Source: Chloroflexia bacterium SDU3-3 (lineage in GTDB: Bacteria; Chloroflexota; Chloroflexia; Chloroflexales; Roseiflexaceae). Taken from it: a stretch of 64,000 bases of DNA. The stretch is from the NCBI GenBank assembly GCA_009268125.1, contig WBOU01000002.1, positions 372,001 through 436,000 on the forward strand, read 5' to 3'. The position numbers and the translations under genes were made by a program. Below the pieces are notes generated by a model, which worked only from the letters and a program-made list of their open reading frames with translations, was not told the origin of the DNA and did no database searches. Positions 56,046 through 63,681 of this stretch are shown here, piece after piece (the first letter of the stretch is position 1; the number at the start of each line of letters is the position of its first letter).

Positions 56046-56072
56046 AAGAATCATGGGATCGGGGCGATACGG

Positions 56073-56078
56073 TATAAT
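56073..56078 (+). promoter_or_regulatory. Likely -10 box of glyA
   Basis: A perfect TATAAT lies 57 bases before the glyA ATG, directly after the repeat block. The -35 is not recognisable. Confidence 0.45.
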
Positions 56079-56134
56079 GCCTCCCTGTTGGCACAGCCGG
56101 AATGCGCACCGCATAACCAAGGAGAGTCACCCCC

Positions 56135-57403
56135 ATGTCTGCACTTGACACGCTGTTCCAGAGCGATCCGGAGATCGCTGCCCTGATTGACCAGGAGGCG
56201 CGACGCCAGCGCGACGGCCTTGAGCTGATCGCCAGCGAGAACTACACCAGCCGCGCCGTGATGGAGGCCCAGGGTTCGATTCTGACCAACAAGTACGCCG
56301 AGGGCCTGCCGGGCAAGCGCTACTACGGCGGCTGCGAGTTCGTGGACCAGATCGAGCAGATCGCGATCGACCGCGCCCTGCAGCTGTTCGGCGCGGATGC
56401 GGTGAACGTGCAGCCCCACTCGGGGGCGCAGGCCAACATCGCGGTGTTCACCGCGCTGCTCAAGCCGGGCGACACCATCCTGGGCATGCGGCTCGACCAG
56501 GGCGGCCACCTGACCCACGGCTCGCCGGTGAACTTCAGCGGCAAGTGGTTCAAGACGGCCTTCTACGGCGTCGACCCGGCCACCGGCCAGATCGACTACG
56601 ACGAGCTGGCCGCCAAGGCCCGCGAGGTGCGCCCCAACCTGATCACATCCGGCGCGAGCGCCTATCCGCGCATTATCGACTTTCAGCGCATGCGCGCGAT
56701 CGCCGATGAGGTGGGGGCGCTGCTGATGGCTGACATCGCCCACATCGCGGGGCTGGTGGCGGCTGGCGAGCACCCCTCGCCGGTGGGCGTGGCCCAGATC
56801 GTGACGACCACGACCCACAAGACCCTGCGCGGCCCGCGCGGCGGCATCATTCTCTCCGACGCGGCCTACGCCAAGGCGATTAACTCAAGCGTGTTCCCCG
56901 GCAACCAGGGCGGCCCGCTGGAGCACGTGATCGCGGGCAAGGCCGTGGCCTTCGCCGAGGCGCTGCGCCCCGAGTTCAAGGCCTACGCCAAGCAGATCCG
57001 CGCCAACGCCCAGGCGCTGGCCGCCGGCCTGAAGGCGCGCGGCATCAACTTGATCAGCGGCGGCACCGACAACCACCTCATGCTGGCCGACCTGACCGGC
57101 CTGGGCATCACCGGCGTGCAGGCCCAGAACGCGCTGGACCACGCGGGCATCACCACCAACAAGAACGCCATCCCCAACGACCCGCAGCCGCCCACGAAGA
57201 CCAGCGGCCTGCGCATCGGCTCGCCCGCCGTCACCACGCGCGGCATGAAGGAGGCCGAGATGGCCCGGATCGCCGACTGGATCGCGGATGTGCTGTCCGA
57301 CATCGGCGACACCGAGAAGCAGGCCCGGATCGCCGCCGAGGTGCGCGAGCTGTGCGCTGGCTTCCCGGTGCCCGGCCACGAGGCGTACGCCGAGGCGGTG
57401 TAG
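56135..57403 (+). CDS. glyA: Serine hydroxymethyltransferase
   Basis: The 422-residue PLP enzyme interconverts serine and glycine and loads tetrahydrofolate with a one-carbon unit. [39 protein letters not shown] and the PLP loop [14 protein letters not shown] with Schiff-base Lys229 are present. [11 protein letters not shown] and the C-terminal GMKEAEM region also match. Length and residues match the bacterial family throughout. The ATG follows AAGGAG by about nine bases. proC follows on the same strand after 60 bases. Confidence 0.98.
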   Translation: MSALDTLFQSDPEIAALIDQEARRQRDGLELIASENYTSRAVMEAQGSILTNKYAEGLPGKRYYGGCEFVDQIEQIAIDRALQLFGADAVNVQPHSGAQANIAVFTALLKPGDTILGMRLDQGGHLTHGSPVNFSGKWFKTAFYGVDPATGQIDYDELAAKAREVRPNLITSGASAYPRIIDFQRMRAIADEVGALLMADIAHIAGLVAAGEHPSPVGVAQIVTTTTHKTLRGPRGGIILSDAAYAKAINSSVFPGNQGGPLEHVIAGKAVAFAEALRPEFKAYAKQIRANAQALAAGLKARGINLISGGTDNHLMLADLTGLGITGVQAQNALDHAGITTNKNAIPNDPQPPTKTSGLRIGSPAVTTRGMKEAEMARIADWIADVLSDIGDTEKQARIAAEVRELCAGFPVPGHEAYAEAV

Positions 57404-57410
57404 CTGCGGC

Positions 57411-57445
57411 GGCGGCCCCGCCGCAACCACAGCGGCGGGGCCGCC
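57411..57445 (+). terminator. Hairpin between glyA and proC
   Basis: A perfect 14-bp GC stem (57411-57424 with 57432-57445) has a 7-base loop and no U tract. It may trim glyA transcripts or reduce readthrough into proC rather than stop it fully. Confidence 0.6.
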
Positions 57446-57463
57446 CCACGAGGGGAGCAAGTG

Positions 57464-58285
57464 ATGATACGCGATCTGCGAATCGCCGTGATCGGCGCGG
57501 GCGTGATGGGCGAGGCCCTGATCGGCGGGCTGCTGAAGAAGCAGCTGGTGGACCCCGCGCAGGTGCTGGCCACCGAGCCGCGCGCCGAGCGCCGCGCCGA
57601 GCTGGAGGCGCGCTACCCCGGCCTGCGCGCCATCGACGACAACCTGGAGGCGGCGCGCTGGGCGCAGGTGGTGCTGTTCGCCGTGAAGCCGCAGACCCTG
57701 CCCAAGGTGCTGGCCGAGCTGCGCGGCCAGCTGCGCGAGGACGCCCTGGCGATCTCGATCGTGGCGGGCGCTGCGATCAGCCAGTTCACCCAGGGCCTCG
57801 ACCACCACGCGGTGGTGCGATCGATGCCCAACACCCCCGCCCAGATCGGCGAGGGCATGACGGTGTGGACTTCCTCGGCGGATGTGAGCGAGGAGCAGCG
57901 CGGCTGGGCCAGCGTGATCCTGGGCGCGGCGGGCAAAGAGCAGTACGTGGGCGACGAGACCTACCTGGACATGTCGACCGCGCTGAACGGCACCGGCCCG
58001 GCCTACATTTTCATGATGCTGGAGGCGATGGTGGATGCGGGGGTGCACATGGGCCTGCCGCGCTACCTGGCCGACGAGCTGGTGAAGCAGACCATGCTGG
58101 GCAGCGTGCGCTACGCTATCGAGACGGGCGCGCACGCCGCCGAGCTGCGTAACGCTGTCACCTCGCCGGGCGGCACCACCGCCGCCGCCATGTACGAGCT
58201 GGAGAAGGGCGGCCTGCGCACGGTGCTCTCCGATGCGATCTGGGCGGCCTACCGCCGCTCGGTCGAGCTGGGCAGGCCCAAGTAG
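57464..58285 (+). CDS. proC: Pyrroline-5-carboxylate reductase
   Basis: ATG at 57464 lies eight bases after GGGGAG, and a GTG one codon upstream is the alternative. The 273-residue protein has the NAD(P)-binding IAVIGAGVMGEALIGGLL, VVLFAVKPQTLPKVL, ISIVAGAAISQFTQGL, and VVRSMPNTPAQIGEGMT. The C-terminal signature is near LDMSTALNGTGPAYIFMMLEAMVDAGV with LRNAVTSPGGTTAAAM. It makes proline from pyrroline-5-carboxylate. It shares the plus-strand unit with glyA. Confidence 0.97.
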   Translation: MIRDLRIAVIGAGVMGEALIGGLLKKQLVDPAQVLATEPRAERRAELEARYPGLRAIDDNLEAARWAQVVLFAVKPQTLPKVLAELRGQLREDALAISIVAGAAISQFTQGLDHHAVVRSMPNTPAQIGEGMTVWTSSADVSEEQRGWASVILGAAGKEQYVGDETYLDMSTALNGTGPAYIFMMLEAMVDAGVHMGLPRYLADELVKQTMLGSVRYAIETGAHAAELRNAVTSPGGTTAAAMYELEKGGLRTVLSDAIWAAYRRSVELGRPK

Positions 58286-58311
58286 GCGGTCGCTTTGCTT
58301 GGCAACATGAA

Positions 58312-58343
58312 GCGGGGCAGGATCGATGATGATCCTGCCCCGC
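58312..58343. terminator. Shared terminator of proC and the beta-propeller gene
   Basis: A perfect 13-bp stem (58312-58324 with 58331-58343) with a GATGAT loop lies between convergent genes. The flanks are only weakly T-rich (CTTGTTGT on the plus strand). Confidence 0.75.
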
Positions 58344-58359
58344 CTTGTTGTGCCCGCCG

Positions 58360-59901
58360 CTACGGGCGGGTCAGGCCCAGCCGCATCACGGCGGCGTCGC
58401 CACGGTTGTTGGCCCAGTAGATGCTGTCGCCATCCACCGCCAGGCTGCCCGGGCTATCCTGCCCCAGCTCCAGCAGCTCCGGCGTGCCGCCCGAGGTGGG
58501 GATGCGCCACACCTCGCCATTGGCGGTGGCCCAGTAGATGTGGTCGCCGCCGGTGGCCAGCGCCTGCACCCAGGTGGGCGAGGTCGCGATGGTCACGGCC
58601 TCGCCGCCGCTGGCGGGCAGGGCCACCACGGCGCTGCCACCGGTGCCCAGCAGGGTGGCCACGTACACTCGGCCATCCTCTACCACGATCCGGTTGGGCA
58701 GGTTGTTGTGCAGCTTGCCCAGCAGCACCTGGTCGCCACCGCGCTTGCTGGCGCGGTACACGCCCTCCTGGCCCAGCCAGTAGACGTGCTCGGCATCCAG
58801 CGCGACGTTGGTGTTCAGCATGATATCGTTGCCGATGGTGATGATCTGGCCGCCCTGCTTCGAGATCTCGTGCAGGGTGCCGTCGAGCGTGACAAAGTAG
58901 AGGTTCGACTCGTCGGCGGCCAGCTCGTTCACGTTGCTCAGGCCATCCAGCGTGGCGATCGGCGCTATCTCGCTGCGGTCGAGGTTGCCGCGCATGATGC
59001 GGTTGCCGCTGGTCCAGAACACGTTCTTGCCATCGACCGCAAGGCCTGCGATGCCCTCGGCGGCGCTGGCGTAGATCTCGGGCGCGCCGCCCGCCTTGGC
59101 CAGGCGGTAGATGCTGTTGCCGCCCTCGGATGTCAGCCAGTACACCACGTTCTCATCAAACACCAGGTTGCGCGGCGAGGCCTGCCCGGTGGCGAAGGCT
59201 GTGGGTGTGTAGGCGCTAGCCGCGAGGTCGGCGGCCAGCCGCCCCTGCGTCACCCCGCCGCCGCCCAGCGGCATCTCCAGCCGCGCCCGCTCGAAGTACT
59301 GGGCGATCACCGGCGTGCCGCTGCTGTTCAGCTCGTAGCGCGGCTCGGTGATCGGCATGCCCAGCAGGGCCAGGCTGCGCCCGTAGGCATCCAGCTTGGG
59401 GTCGGCCAGGCCGTGGCTCTCCCAGTAGCTGCGGAAGCCGGTGCGCGTGCCATTCGGCGCGTTCTCCACGCCCTGCGCGGTGTCGCACAGCGTGTGGCCG
59501 GTGGCCTCGAACAGCAGGCAGCCCTCGGGGGCCTGTGCCACGCGCGGCAGGGTCTGCCAGTAGACGCCTCGGTTCACCAGCGCGTCGTTGCCGATCAGGC
59601 TCAGCTGCACGTCGTAGGGGGCCGGGGTGCCCGCGTGCAGCTCGAAGCGGGCGCGCTCGAACAGCTGGGTGGGGTAGACATTCACCGTATCGGGGTCGCG
59701 GATGTCCTGCTGTGGCCCGATCGGGTAGCCGAAGACGGGCAGTCCGCCGTTCATCTTCCAGTATTCATAGAACCGCCCGCTGACGCACTGGCCGGTCTCG
59801 GGGAAGCACTGCTGGCTGGCGCCCTGCGCCGCCGCATCGCTCGCCCCCATGGTCCCAGCCGCCAGCGCGGCTGCCAGCAGGCCGCTGCTCCACTTCCACA
59901 T
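58360..59901 (-). CDS. Secreted beta-propeller protein with FGYPI-type N-terminal repeats
   Basis: The 513-residue protein has a signal peptide (about 1-25, cleavage near AAAQG). The N-terminal ~220 residues have two related modules with RFYEYWKMNGGLPVFGYPI and FRSYWESHGLADPKLDAYGRSLALLGMPIT plus QLFERARFELH and QYFERARLEMP. This motif pair is frequent in secreted Chloroflexota proteins. From about 225 a seven-bladed-type propeller follows, with blades such as VDGKNVFWTSGNRIMR, DESNLYFVTLDGTL and DAEHVYWLGQEGVYR. It probably binds a carbohydrate or protein partner outside the cell. No catalytic residues are identifiable. Confidence 0.85.
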   Translation of the reverse strand: MWKWSSGLLAAALAAGTMGASDAAAQGASQQCFPETGQCVSGRFYEYWKMNGGLPVFGYPIGPQQDIRDPDTVNVYPTQLFERARFELHAGTPAPYDVQLSLIGNDALVNRGVYWQTLPRVAQAPEGCLLFEATGHTLCDTAQGVENAPNGTRTGFRSYWESHGLADPKLDAYGRSLALLGMPITEPRYELNSSGTPVIAQYFERARLEMPLGGGGVTQGRLAADLAASAYTPTAFATGQASPRNLVFDENVVYWLTSEGGNSIYRLAKAGGAPEIYASAAEGIAGLAVDGKNVFWTSGNRIMRGNLDRSEIAPIATLDGLSNVNELAADESNLYFVTLDGTLHEISKQGGQIITIGNDIMLNTNVALDAEHVYWLGQEGVYRASKRGGDQVLLGKLHNNLPNRIVVEDGRVYVATLLGTGGSAVVALPASGGEAVTIATSPTWVQALATGGDHIYWATANGEVWRIPTSGGTPELLELGQDSPGSLAVDGDSIYWANNRGDAAVMRLGLTRP

Positions 59902-60051
59902 ACCATCCTCCTATCGATCGATGGCGTCGCACGCGCTGGTGCGCTCCACCGCTCCTCGACAAGCTACACTTGGCCTAACATCGGGGTTTTCTTAGGCCGC
60001 TCTTCCTACAGCAAGGTCTGGACCGCAGGCGAGTGACCGATGCGTTGAGGC

Positions 60052-60121
60052 TTTTTCACCACCAAGACTCCAAGACACCAAGGAGCATGATGAACCACGA
60101 AGCCACGAAGACGCGAAGGGA
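60052..60121 (+). repeat. 8-base-period repeat block
   Basis: TTTTTCACCACCAAGACTCC starts a CCAAG-type module, then GATGAACCACGAAGCCACG starts a CGAAG-type module. It lies in the 747-base spacer between divergent genes, which otherwise contains only family-2 repeats, G+C-rich sequence without a gene, and the deaminase promoter. Confidence 0.8.
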
Positions 60122-60198
60122 ACGGAGGGATTCAGGGGAGATTATCTCACCTTTTCCATGCGGCGAAGGTGCTGCTCACGCATCCTGACCCTATTGCG

Positions 60199-60258
60199 TG
60201 GTTCCTAGGGGCAGGCCCCTAGGCGCCGCCCGCGTAGGGCATCCACCCACCGACCAAA
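60199..60258 (-). repeat. Dispersed GC-rich repeat family 2, copy 3
   Basis: On the minus strand GGTGGGTGGATGCCCTACGC is followed by GGGCGGCGCCTAGGGGCCTG and CCCCTAGGAACC. CCTAGGGGC and GCCCCTAGG form a 9-bp hairpin. Confidence 0.7.
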
Positions 60259-60344
60259 CACCGGCGCTAACAACGAAGGCGCCCCCTGGCCGAATCAGCG
60301 GCAGCGCACTTTTTTCCAAAAAGCCAGAGAAAGTGACACCATGT

Positions 60345-60392
60345 GCGGGCTAGCCCCTAGTTGCCGCTTGCGCAGAGCATCCACCCAGTGAA
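60345..60392 (-). repeat. Dispersed GC-rich repeat family 2, copy 4 (diverged)
   Basis: The minus strand reads ACTGGGTGGATGCTCTGCGC then AAGCGGCAACTAGGGGCTAG, the same order as copy 3 with several substitutions. Confidence 0.6.
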
Positions 60393-60601
60393 TAAGCGGG
60401 ACCGCCATCGCTCGCGGCGCGCCAACACCGTACCTTCGTTTGATCACAAAACTCGATGGATTGGCCATACAGCTCGTCCACTCGACGGCCAAACTCGTCG
60501 GATGGAGCATTCAACGTGTTTGCGCGACAGCCAATCGGGTCTCTCTCGTATCCCGATAGCGCATGGGCACCCCCGCCGCCCAGCGCCAAAAAGGAGGGTG
60601 G

Positions 60602-60607
60602 TATACT
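60602..60607 (+). promoter_or_regulatory. Likely -10 box of the deaminase gene
   Basis: TATACT lies 41 bases before the ATG at 60649. No good -35 is present. Confidence 0.4.
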
Positions 60608-60648
60608 AGCGATCACATACATAAACGACACAGATAAGGAAACGGTCT

Positions 60649-62616
60649 ATGACTGAGACGGTAGATACCCTGCTCATCCACGCCACCATCGTGACGATGG
60701 ACCCCGGCGGCAACGTGTTTCAGGATGGCGCGCTGGCCATTCGCGGGCGCGATATTGTGGCCGTCGGCGCGACCGACGCCATCGCCGCGCGCTACGCCGC
60801 CAGCGAGACCATCGACTGCGCGGGGTGCGCGGTCATCCCCGGCCTGATTAACGGCCACGCCCACATCCCCATGAGCCTGCTGCGCGGCCTGGTCTCCGAC
60901 CAGCAGCTGGACGTGTGGCTGTTCGGCTACATGTTCCCGGTCGAGAGCCGCTTTGTGACGCCCGAGTTCGTCTACACTGGCTCCATGCTCTCCTGCGCCG
61001 AGATGATCCGCAGCGGCACCACCACCTTTGTCGACATGTACTACTTCGAGGACGAGGTGGCCCGCGCCGCCGATGAGAGCGGCATGCGCGCGATCTGCGG
61101 CCAGACCGTGATGCGCCTGCCCACCCCCGATGCGGCCTCGTTCGATGAGGGCCTGGAGCGCGTCCAGCGCTTTGTGGAGCAGTGGCACGGCCACGACCGC
61201 GTGATCCCCACCGTTGCGCCCCATGCGCCCTACACCTGCACCGACGAGATCTACCGCGAGGCGGCCCGGATCTGCCAGCAGTACGACGTGCCCATGACGA
61301 CCCACCTCTCCGAGACCGCCCACGAGGTGGAGGAGAGCCAGGATCAGCGCGAGGTGACGCCCATCCGCTACGCCAAGCGCGTGGGCGCGTTCGATGTGAA
61401 GTGTATCGCCGCCCACTGTGTGCACGCCACCAAGGACGACATCCGCCTGCTGCGCGAGCAGCGTGTGGGCGTGGTGCCCTGCCCCACATCCAACCTGAAG
61501 CTGGCCAGCGGCATCGCGCCCATCCGCCAGTTCATCAACGAGGGCGTGAACACCGGCCTGGGCACCGACGGCCCGGCCTCGAACGACGACCAGGACATGC
61601 TCACCGAGGTGCACCTGGCCGCCCTGCTGCCCAAGGGTGTGAGCGGCGACCCCACGGCGGTGCCCGCCCGCGAGGCGCTGGCGCTGGCCACATCCAGCGG
61701 CGCTCGCGCCATTCACATGGATCACCTGATCGGCTCGCTGGAGCCGGGCAAGCGCGCCGACCTGGTGGTGATCGAGCTGGGCAAGCTGCACAGCTCGCCG
61801 CGCTACCAGTACGCCCCCGACGCTATCTACTCGCAGCTGGTCTACAGCGCCCACTCCAGCGATGTGCGCGACACCATGGTGAACGGGCGCTGGCTGATGC
61901 GCGACCGCACCATGCTCACTGTGGATGAGGCGCACGTGCTTGGCGAGGCCCAGCGCGTGGCCGATATGGTGAATGTGTTTCTGGCCCAGCGCGAGTCGAA
62001 CGTGCTCGACAAGATCCTGGCCATCGGCGGCGTGCAGCAGGACGAGATCTTCGAGGTGCAGCTCAAGGCCCAGATCGCCCAATCCGACGCCGACCGCATC
62101 GCCGCGCTGCTCGAAGACCCGCGCATCCAGATCACCAAGACCAGCGAGCGCGACCAGTACGACACCTACTTCCTCTGGGCCGACGCCACCAAGGGCCGCG
62201 TGCGCATCCGCGAGGATCACCGCCGCGACCCGCAGGCCCGCGTCGAGCCGAAGTACACCATCACGCTCACCGCGCCCGAGCTGCGCGATGTCTACTCCGA
62301 CTCGGTGCTGCTCAGCCGCGCTCGCTACACCGCTAGCGCCGACCGCACGCTGCGCTTCTACCGCGAGTACTTCCAGCCCGACCGCGTGGTGGAGGTGGAG
62401 AAGCACCGCCGCCGCTGGCGGTTCATCTACCAGGGCCAGGATTTCGCGCTGAACATCGACACGCTCGATGGGCGGCCTAGCCCCTACCTGGAGATCAAGA
62501 GCCGCACCTGGAGCCGCCGCGACGCCCAGGCCAAGATCGACCTGATCGGCGAGCTGCTCAAGCTGTTTGGCGTGCCCGAGCAGGCCCTGATCACCCAGGA
62601 GTATGTGGACATGTAG
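60649..62616 (+). CDS. MTA/SAH-deaminase-type amidohydrolase fused to a CYTH-like domain
   Basis: Of 655 residues, about 1-430 form an amidohydrolase of the MtaD/SsnA/TrzN type. GLINGHAHIPMSLLRGL holds the HxH metal ligands, TTHLSETAHEVEE the third His, AAHCVHATKDD the fourth, and GTDGPASNDDQDM the metal Asp. It probably deaminates S-adenosylhomocysteine, 5'-methylthioadenosine or a related purine. From about 450 a CYTH-like triphosphate-tunnel domain follows: FEVQLKAQI in place of ExExK, YDTYFLWADATKGRVRIRED, KYTITLTAP, VEVEKHRRRW and SPYLEIKSRTWSRRDAQAKI. The fusion joins two nucleotide-related domains in one chain with no frameshift visible between them. Confidence 0.88.
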   Translation: MTETVDTLLIHATIVTMDPGGNVFQDGALAIRGRDIVAVGATDAIAARYAASETIDCAGCAVIPGLINGHAHIPMSLLRGLVSDQQLDVWLFGYMFPVESRFVTPEFVYTGSMLSCAEMIRSGTTTFVDMYYFEDEVARAADESGMRAICGQTVMRLPTPDAASFDEGLERVQRFVEQWHGHDRVIPTVAPHAPYTCTDEIYREAARICQQYDVPMTTHLSETAHEVEESQDQREVTPIRYAKRVGAFDVKCIAAHCVHATKDDIRLLREQRVGVVPCPTSNLKLASGIAPIRQFINEGVNTGLGTDGPASNDDQDMLTEVHLAALLPKGVSGDPTAVPAREALALATSSGARAIHMDHLIGSLEPGKRADLVVIELGKLHSSPRYQYAPDAIYSQLVYSAHSSDVRDTMVNGRWLMRDRTMLTVDEAHVLGEAQRVADMVNVFLAQRESNVLDKILAIGGVQQDEIFEVQLKAQIAQSDADRIAALLEDPRIQITKTSERDQYDTYFLWADATKGRVRIREDHRRDPQARVEPKYTITLTAPELRDVYSDSVLLSRARYTASADRTLRFYREYFQPDRVVEVEKHRRRWRFIYQGQDFALNIDTLDGRPSPYLEIKSRTWSRRDAQAKIDLIGELLKLFGVPEQALITQEYVDM

Positions 62617-62625
62617 TCATTTGCG

Positions 62626-62665
62626 CCCAGGTGATGGCCGATACACGCGTCGGCCATCATCTGGG
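62626..62665 (+). terminator. Hairpin after the deaminase-CYTH gene
   Basis: A 16-bp stem with one G-U pair (62626-62641 with 62650-62665) starts nine bases after the stop codon. There is no U tract, so it may stabilise the 3' end rather than terminate. Confidence 0.6.
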
Positions 62666-62746
62666 TGTCGGTCTATGACTTTAGCATGTCGGTCTATGAC
62701 TTTAGCATGCCGGTCTGTGACTTTGACGTGTCGGTCTATGATGAAT
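62666..62746 (+). repeat. 21-base tandem repeats upstream of coaE
   Basis: The unit TGTCGGTCTATGACTTTAGC plus A begins at 62666, 62687, 62708 and 62729. Copies one and two are identical, copy three has several changes and copy four is partial. Confidence 0.9.
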
Positions 62747-62757
62747 AGAGCGAAGAA

Positions 62758-62795
62758 TATCATATGATAGCGCTATTGTATTCCTATCATATACT
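62758..62795 (+). promoter_or_regulatory. AT-rich promoter region of coaE
   Basis: A 12-base palindrome TATCATATGATA (62758-62769) is followed by a second TATCATA (62785-62791) that runs into TATACT (62790-62795), a likely -10 box 25 bases before the coaE start. The palindrome lies where a -35 or operator would be. Confidence 0.45.
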
Positions 62796-62819
62796 CGTAC
62801 CGCATCGCCAGGAGACATA

Positions 62820-63434
62820 ATGCCAGCGCAGAGGCTCTACCTGATCGGGATGACGGGAAACATCGCCTGCGGCAAAAGCACCGTGCTGGCCGAGCTAGCG
62901 CGGCGCGGCGCAGCCGTGATCGATGCCGACCGCGTGACGCACGACCTGCAGCAGCCGGGCCAGCCGGTCTACCAGCAGATCGTGGCCGCCTTCGGGCCGC
63001 AGGTGGCCACCGCGCCGGGTGGGCCGCTCGACCGCAAGCGGCTGGCCAGCGTGGTGTTCAGCGACGCCGAGGCCCTGCGGCGGCTGGAGGCGATCGTGCA
63101 CCCCGCCGTGCGGGCCACGGTGTTCGGCTGGCTGGAGGAGGTGGCGCGGGCGGGGCTGGCCCGCGTGGCTGTGGTGGATGCGATCAAGCTGCTGGAGGCG
63201 GGCTGGAAGGCGCGTTGCGACGCGATCTGGGTCGTCACATGCACGCCCGAGCAGCAGGCCCAGCGCCTGATCGCCACGCGCGGCATGTCGCCCGAGGAGG
63301 CCCGCATGCGCATCGAGGCCCAGCCGCCCCAGGCCGATAAGGTGGCCCAGGCCGATGTGGTGATCGACAACAGCGGCCCGCTGGATGCCACCTTGGCCCA
63401 GATCGACCGCGCCTGGGAGAACCTGGGAACGTAA
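62820..63434 (+). CDS. coaE: Dephospho-CoA kinase
   Basis: The 204-residue protein has the P-loop GMTGNIACGKST, followed by VIDADRVTHDLQQPG with the conserved Asp-Ala-Asp. DRKRLASVVFSDAEALRRLEAIVHPAV, VVDAIKLLEAGW and the lid TPEQQAQRLIATRGMSPEEARMRI also match CoaE. It phosphorylates dephospho-CoA to finish coenzyme A. An AGGAGA lies five bases before the ATG. The stop codon TAA is the first base triplet of a CGAAG repeat block. Confidence 0.96.
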   Translation: MPAQRLYLIGMTGNIACGKSTVLAELARRGAAVIDADRVTHDLQQPGQPVYQQIVAAFGPQVATAPGGPLDRKRLASVVFSDAEALRRLEAIVHPAVRATVFGWLEEVARAGLARVAVVDAIKLLEAGWKARCDAIWVVTCTPEQQAQRLIATRGMSPEEARMRIEAQPPQADKVAQADVVIDNSGPLDATLAQIDRAWENLGT

Positions 63435-63498
63435 CCACGAAGACACGAAGGGTTTGAGAACGGGGACCGGAACCACCAAGACTCCAAGACACCAAGGT
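63432..63498 (+). repeat. 8-base-period repeat block starting at the coaE stop codon
   Basis: It begins TAACCACGAAGACACGAAGG, where TAA is the coaE stop, and continues after a 20-base spacer with AACCACCAAGACTCCAAGAC as a CCAAG-type module. Confidence 0.85.
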
Positions 63499-63524
63499 TT
63501 TGAAGAAGTGATGGCCATAAGAAA

Positions 63525-63560
63525 GGGATGAAGCAAGTGATGCTTCATCCCTATTATTTT
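63525..63560 (+). terminator. Intrinsic terminator of coaE
   Basis: A perfect 11-bp stem (63525-63535 with 63541-63551), an AGTGA loop and TATTATTTT lie 90 bases after the stop, beyond the repeat block. The repeat would therefore be part of the coaE mRNA. Confidence 0.85.
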
Positions 63561-63588
63561 GAGAAATCTCCAAAATGGAGGTTTACCT

Positions 63589-63681
63589 GAATCTCCGGAT
63601 CTTGGAGTCTTGGAGTCTTCGTGGTTAATCAGGGTCTTGGTGGTTCATCCGAATCTCCGGATCTTCGCGTCTTCGTGGTTA
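63589..63681 (-). repeat. 8-base-period repeat block starting at the glycosyltransferase stop codon
   Basis: On the minus strand it starts TAACCACGAAGACGCGAAGA, where TAA is the gene's stop. Two further modules follow, and the spacer ATCCGGAGATTC occurs twice, 62 bases apart. A second TTAACCACGAAG lies inside the block. Confidence 0.85.

Noticed and set aside
55800-56186. Small ORFs around the coaBC/glyA spacer
   Set aside because: They are made of repeat sequence and the glyA promoter region and resemble no protein.
62666-62746. Possible CRISPR array
   Set aside because: The 21-base units are contiguous with no unique spacers, and no cas gene is in the window.
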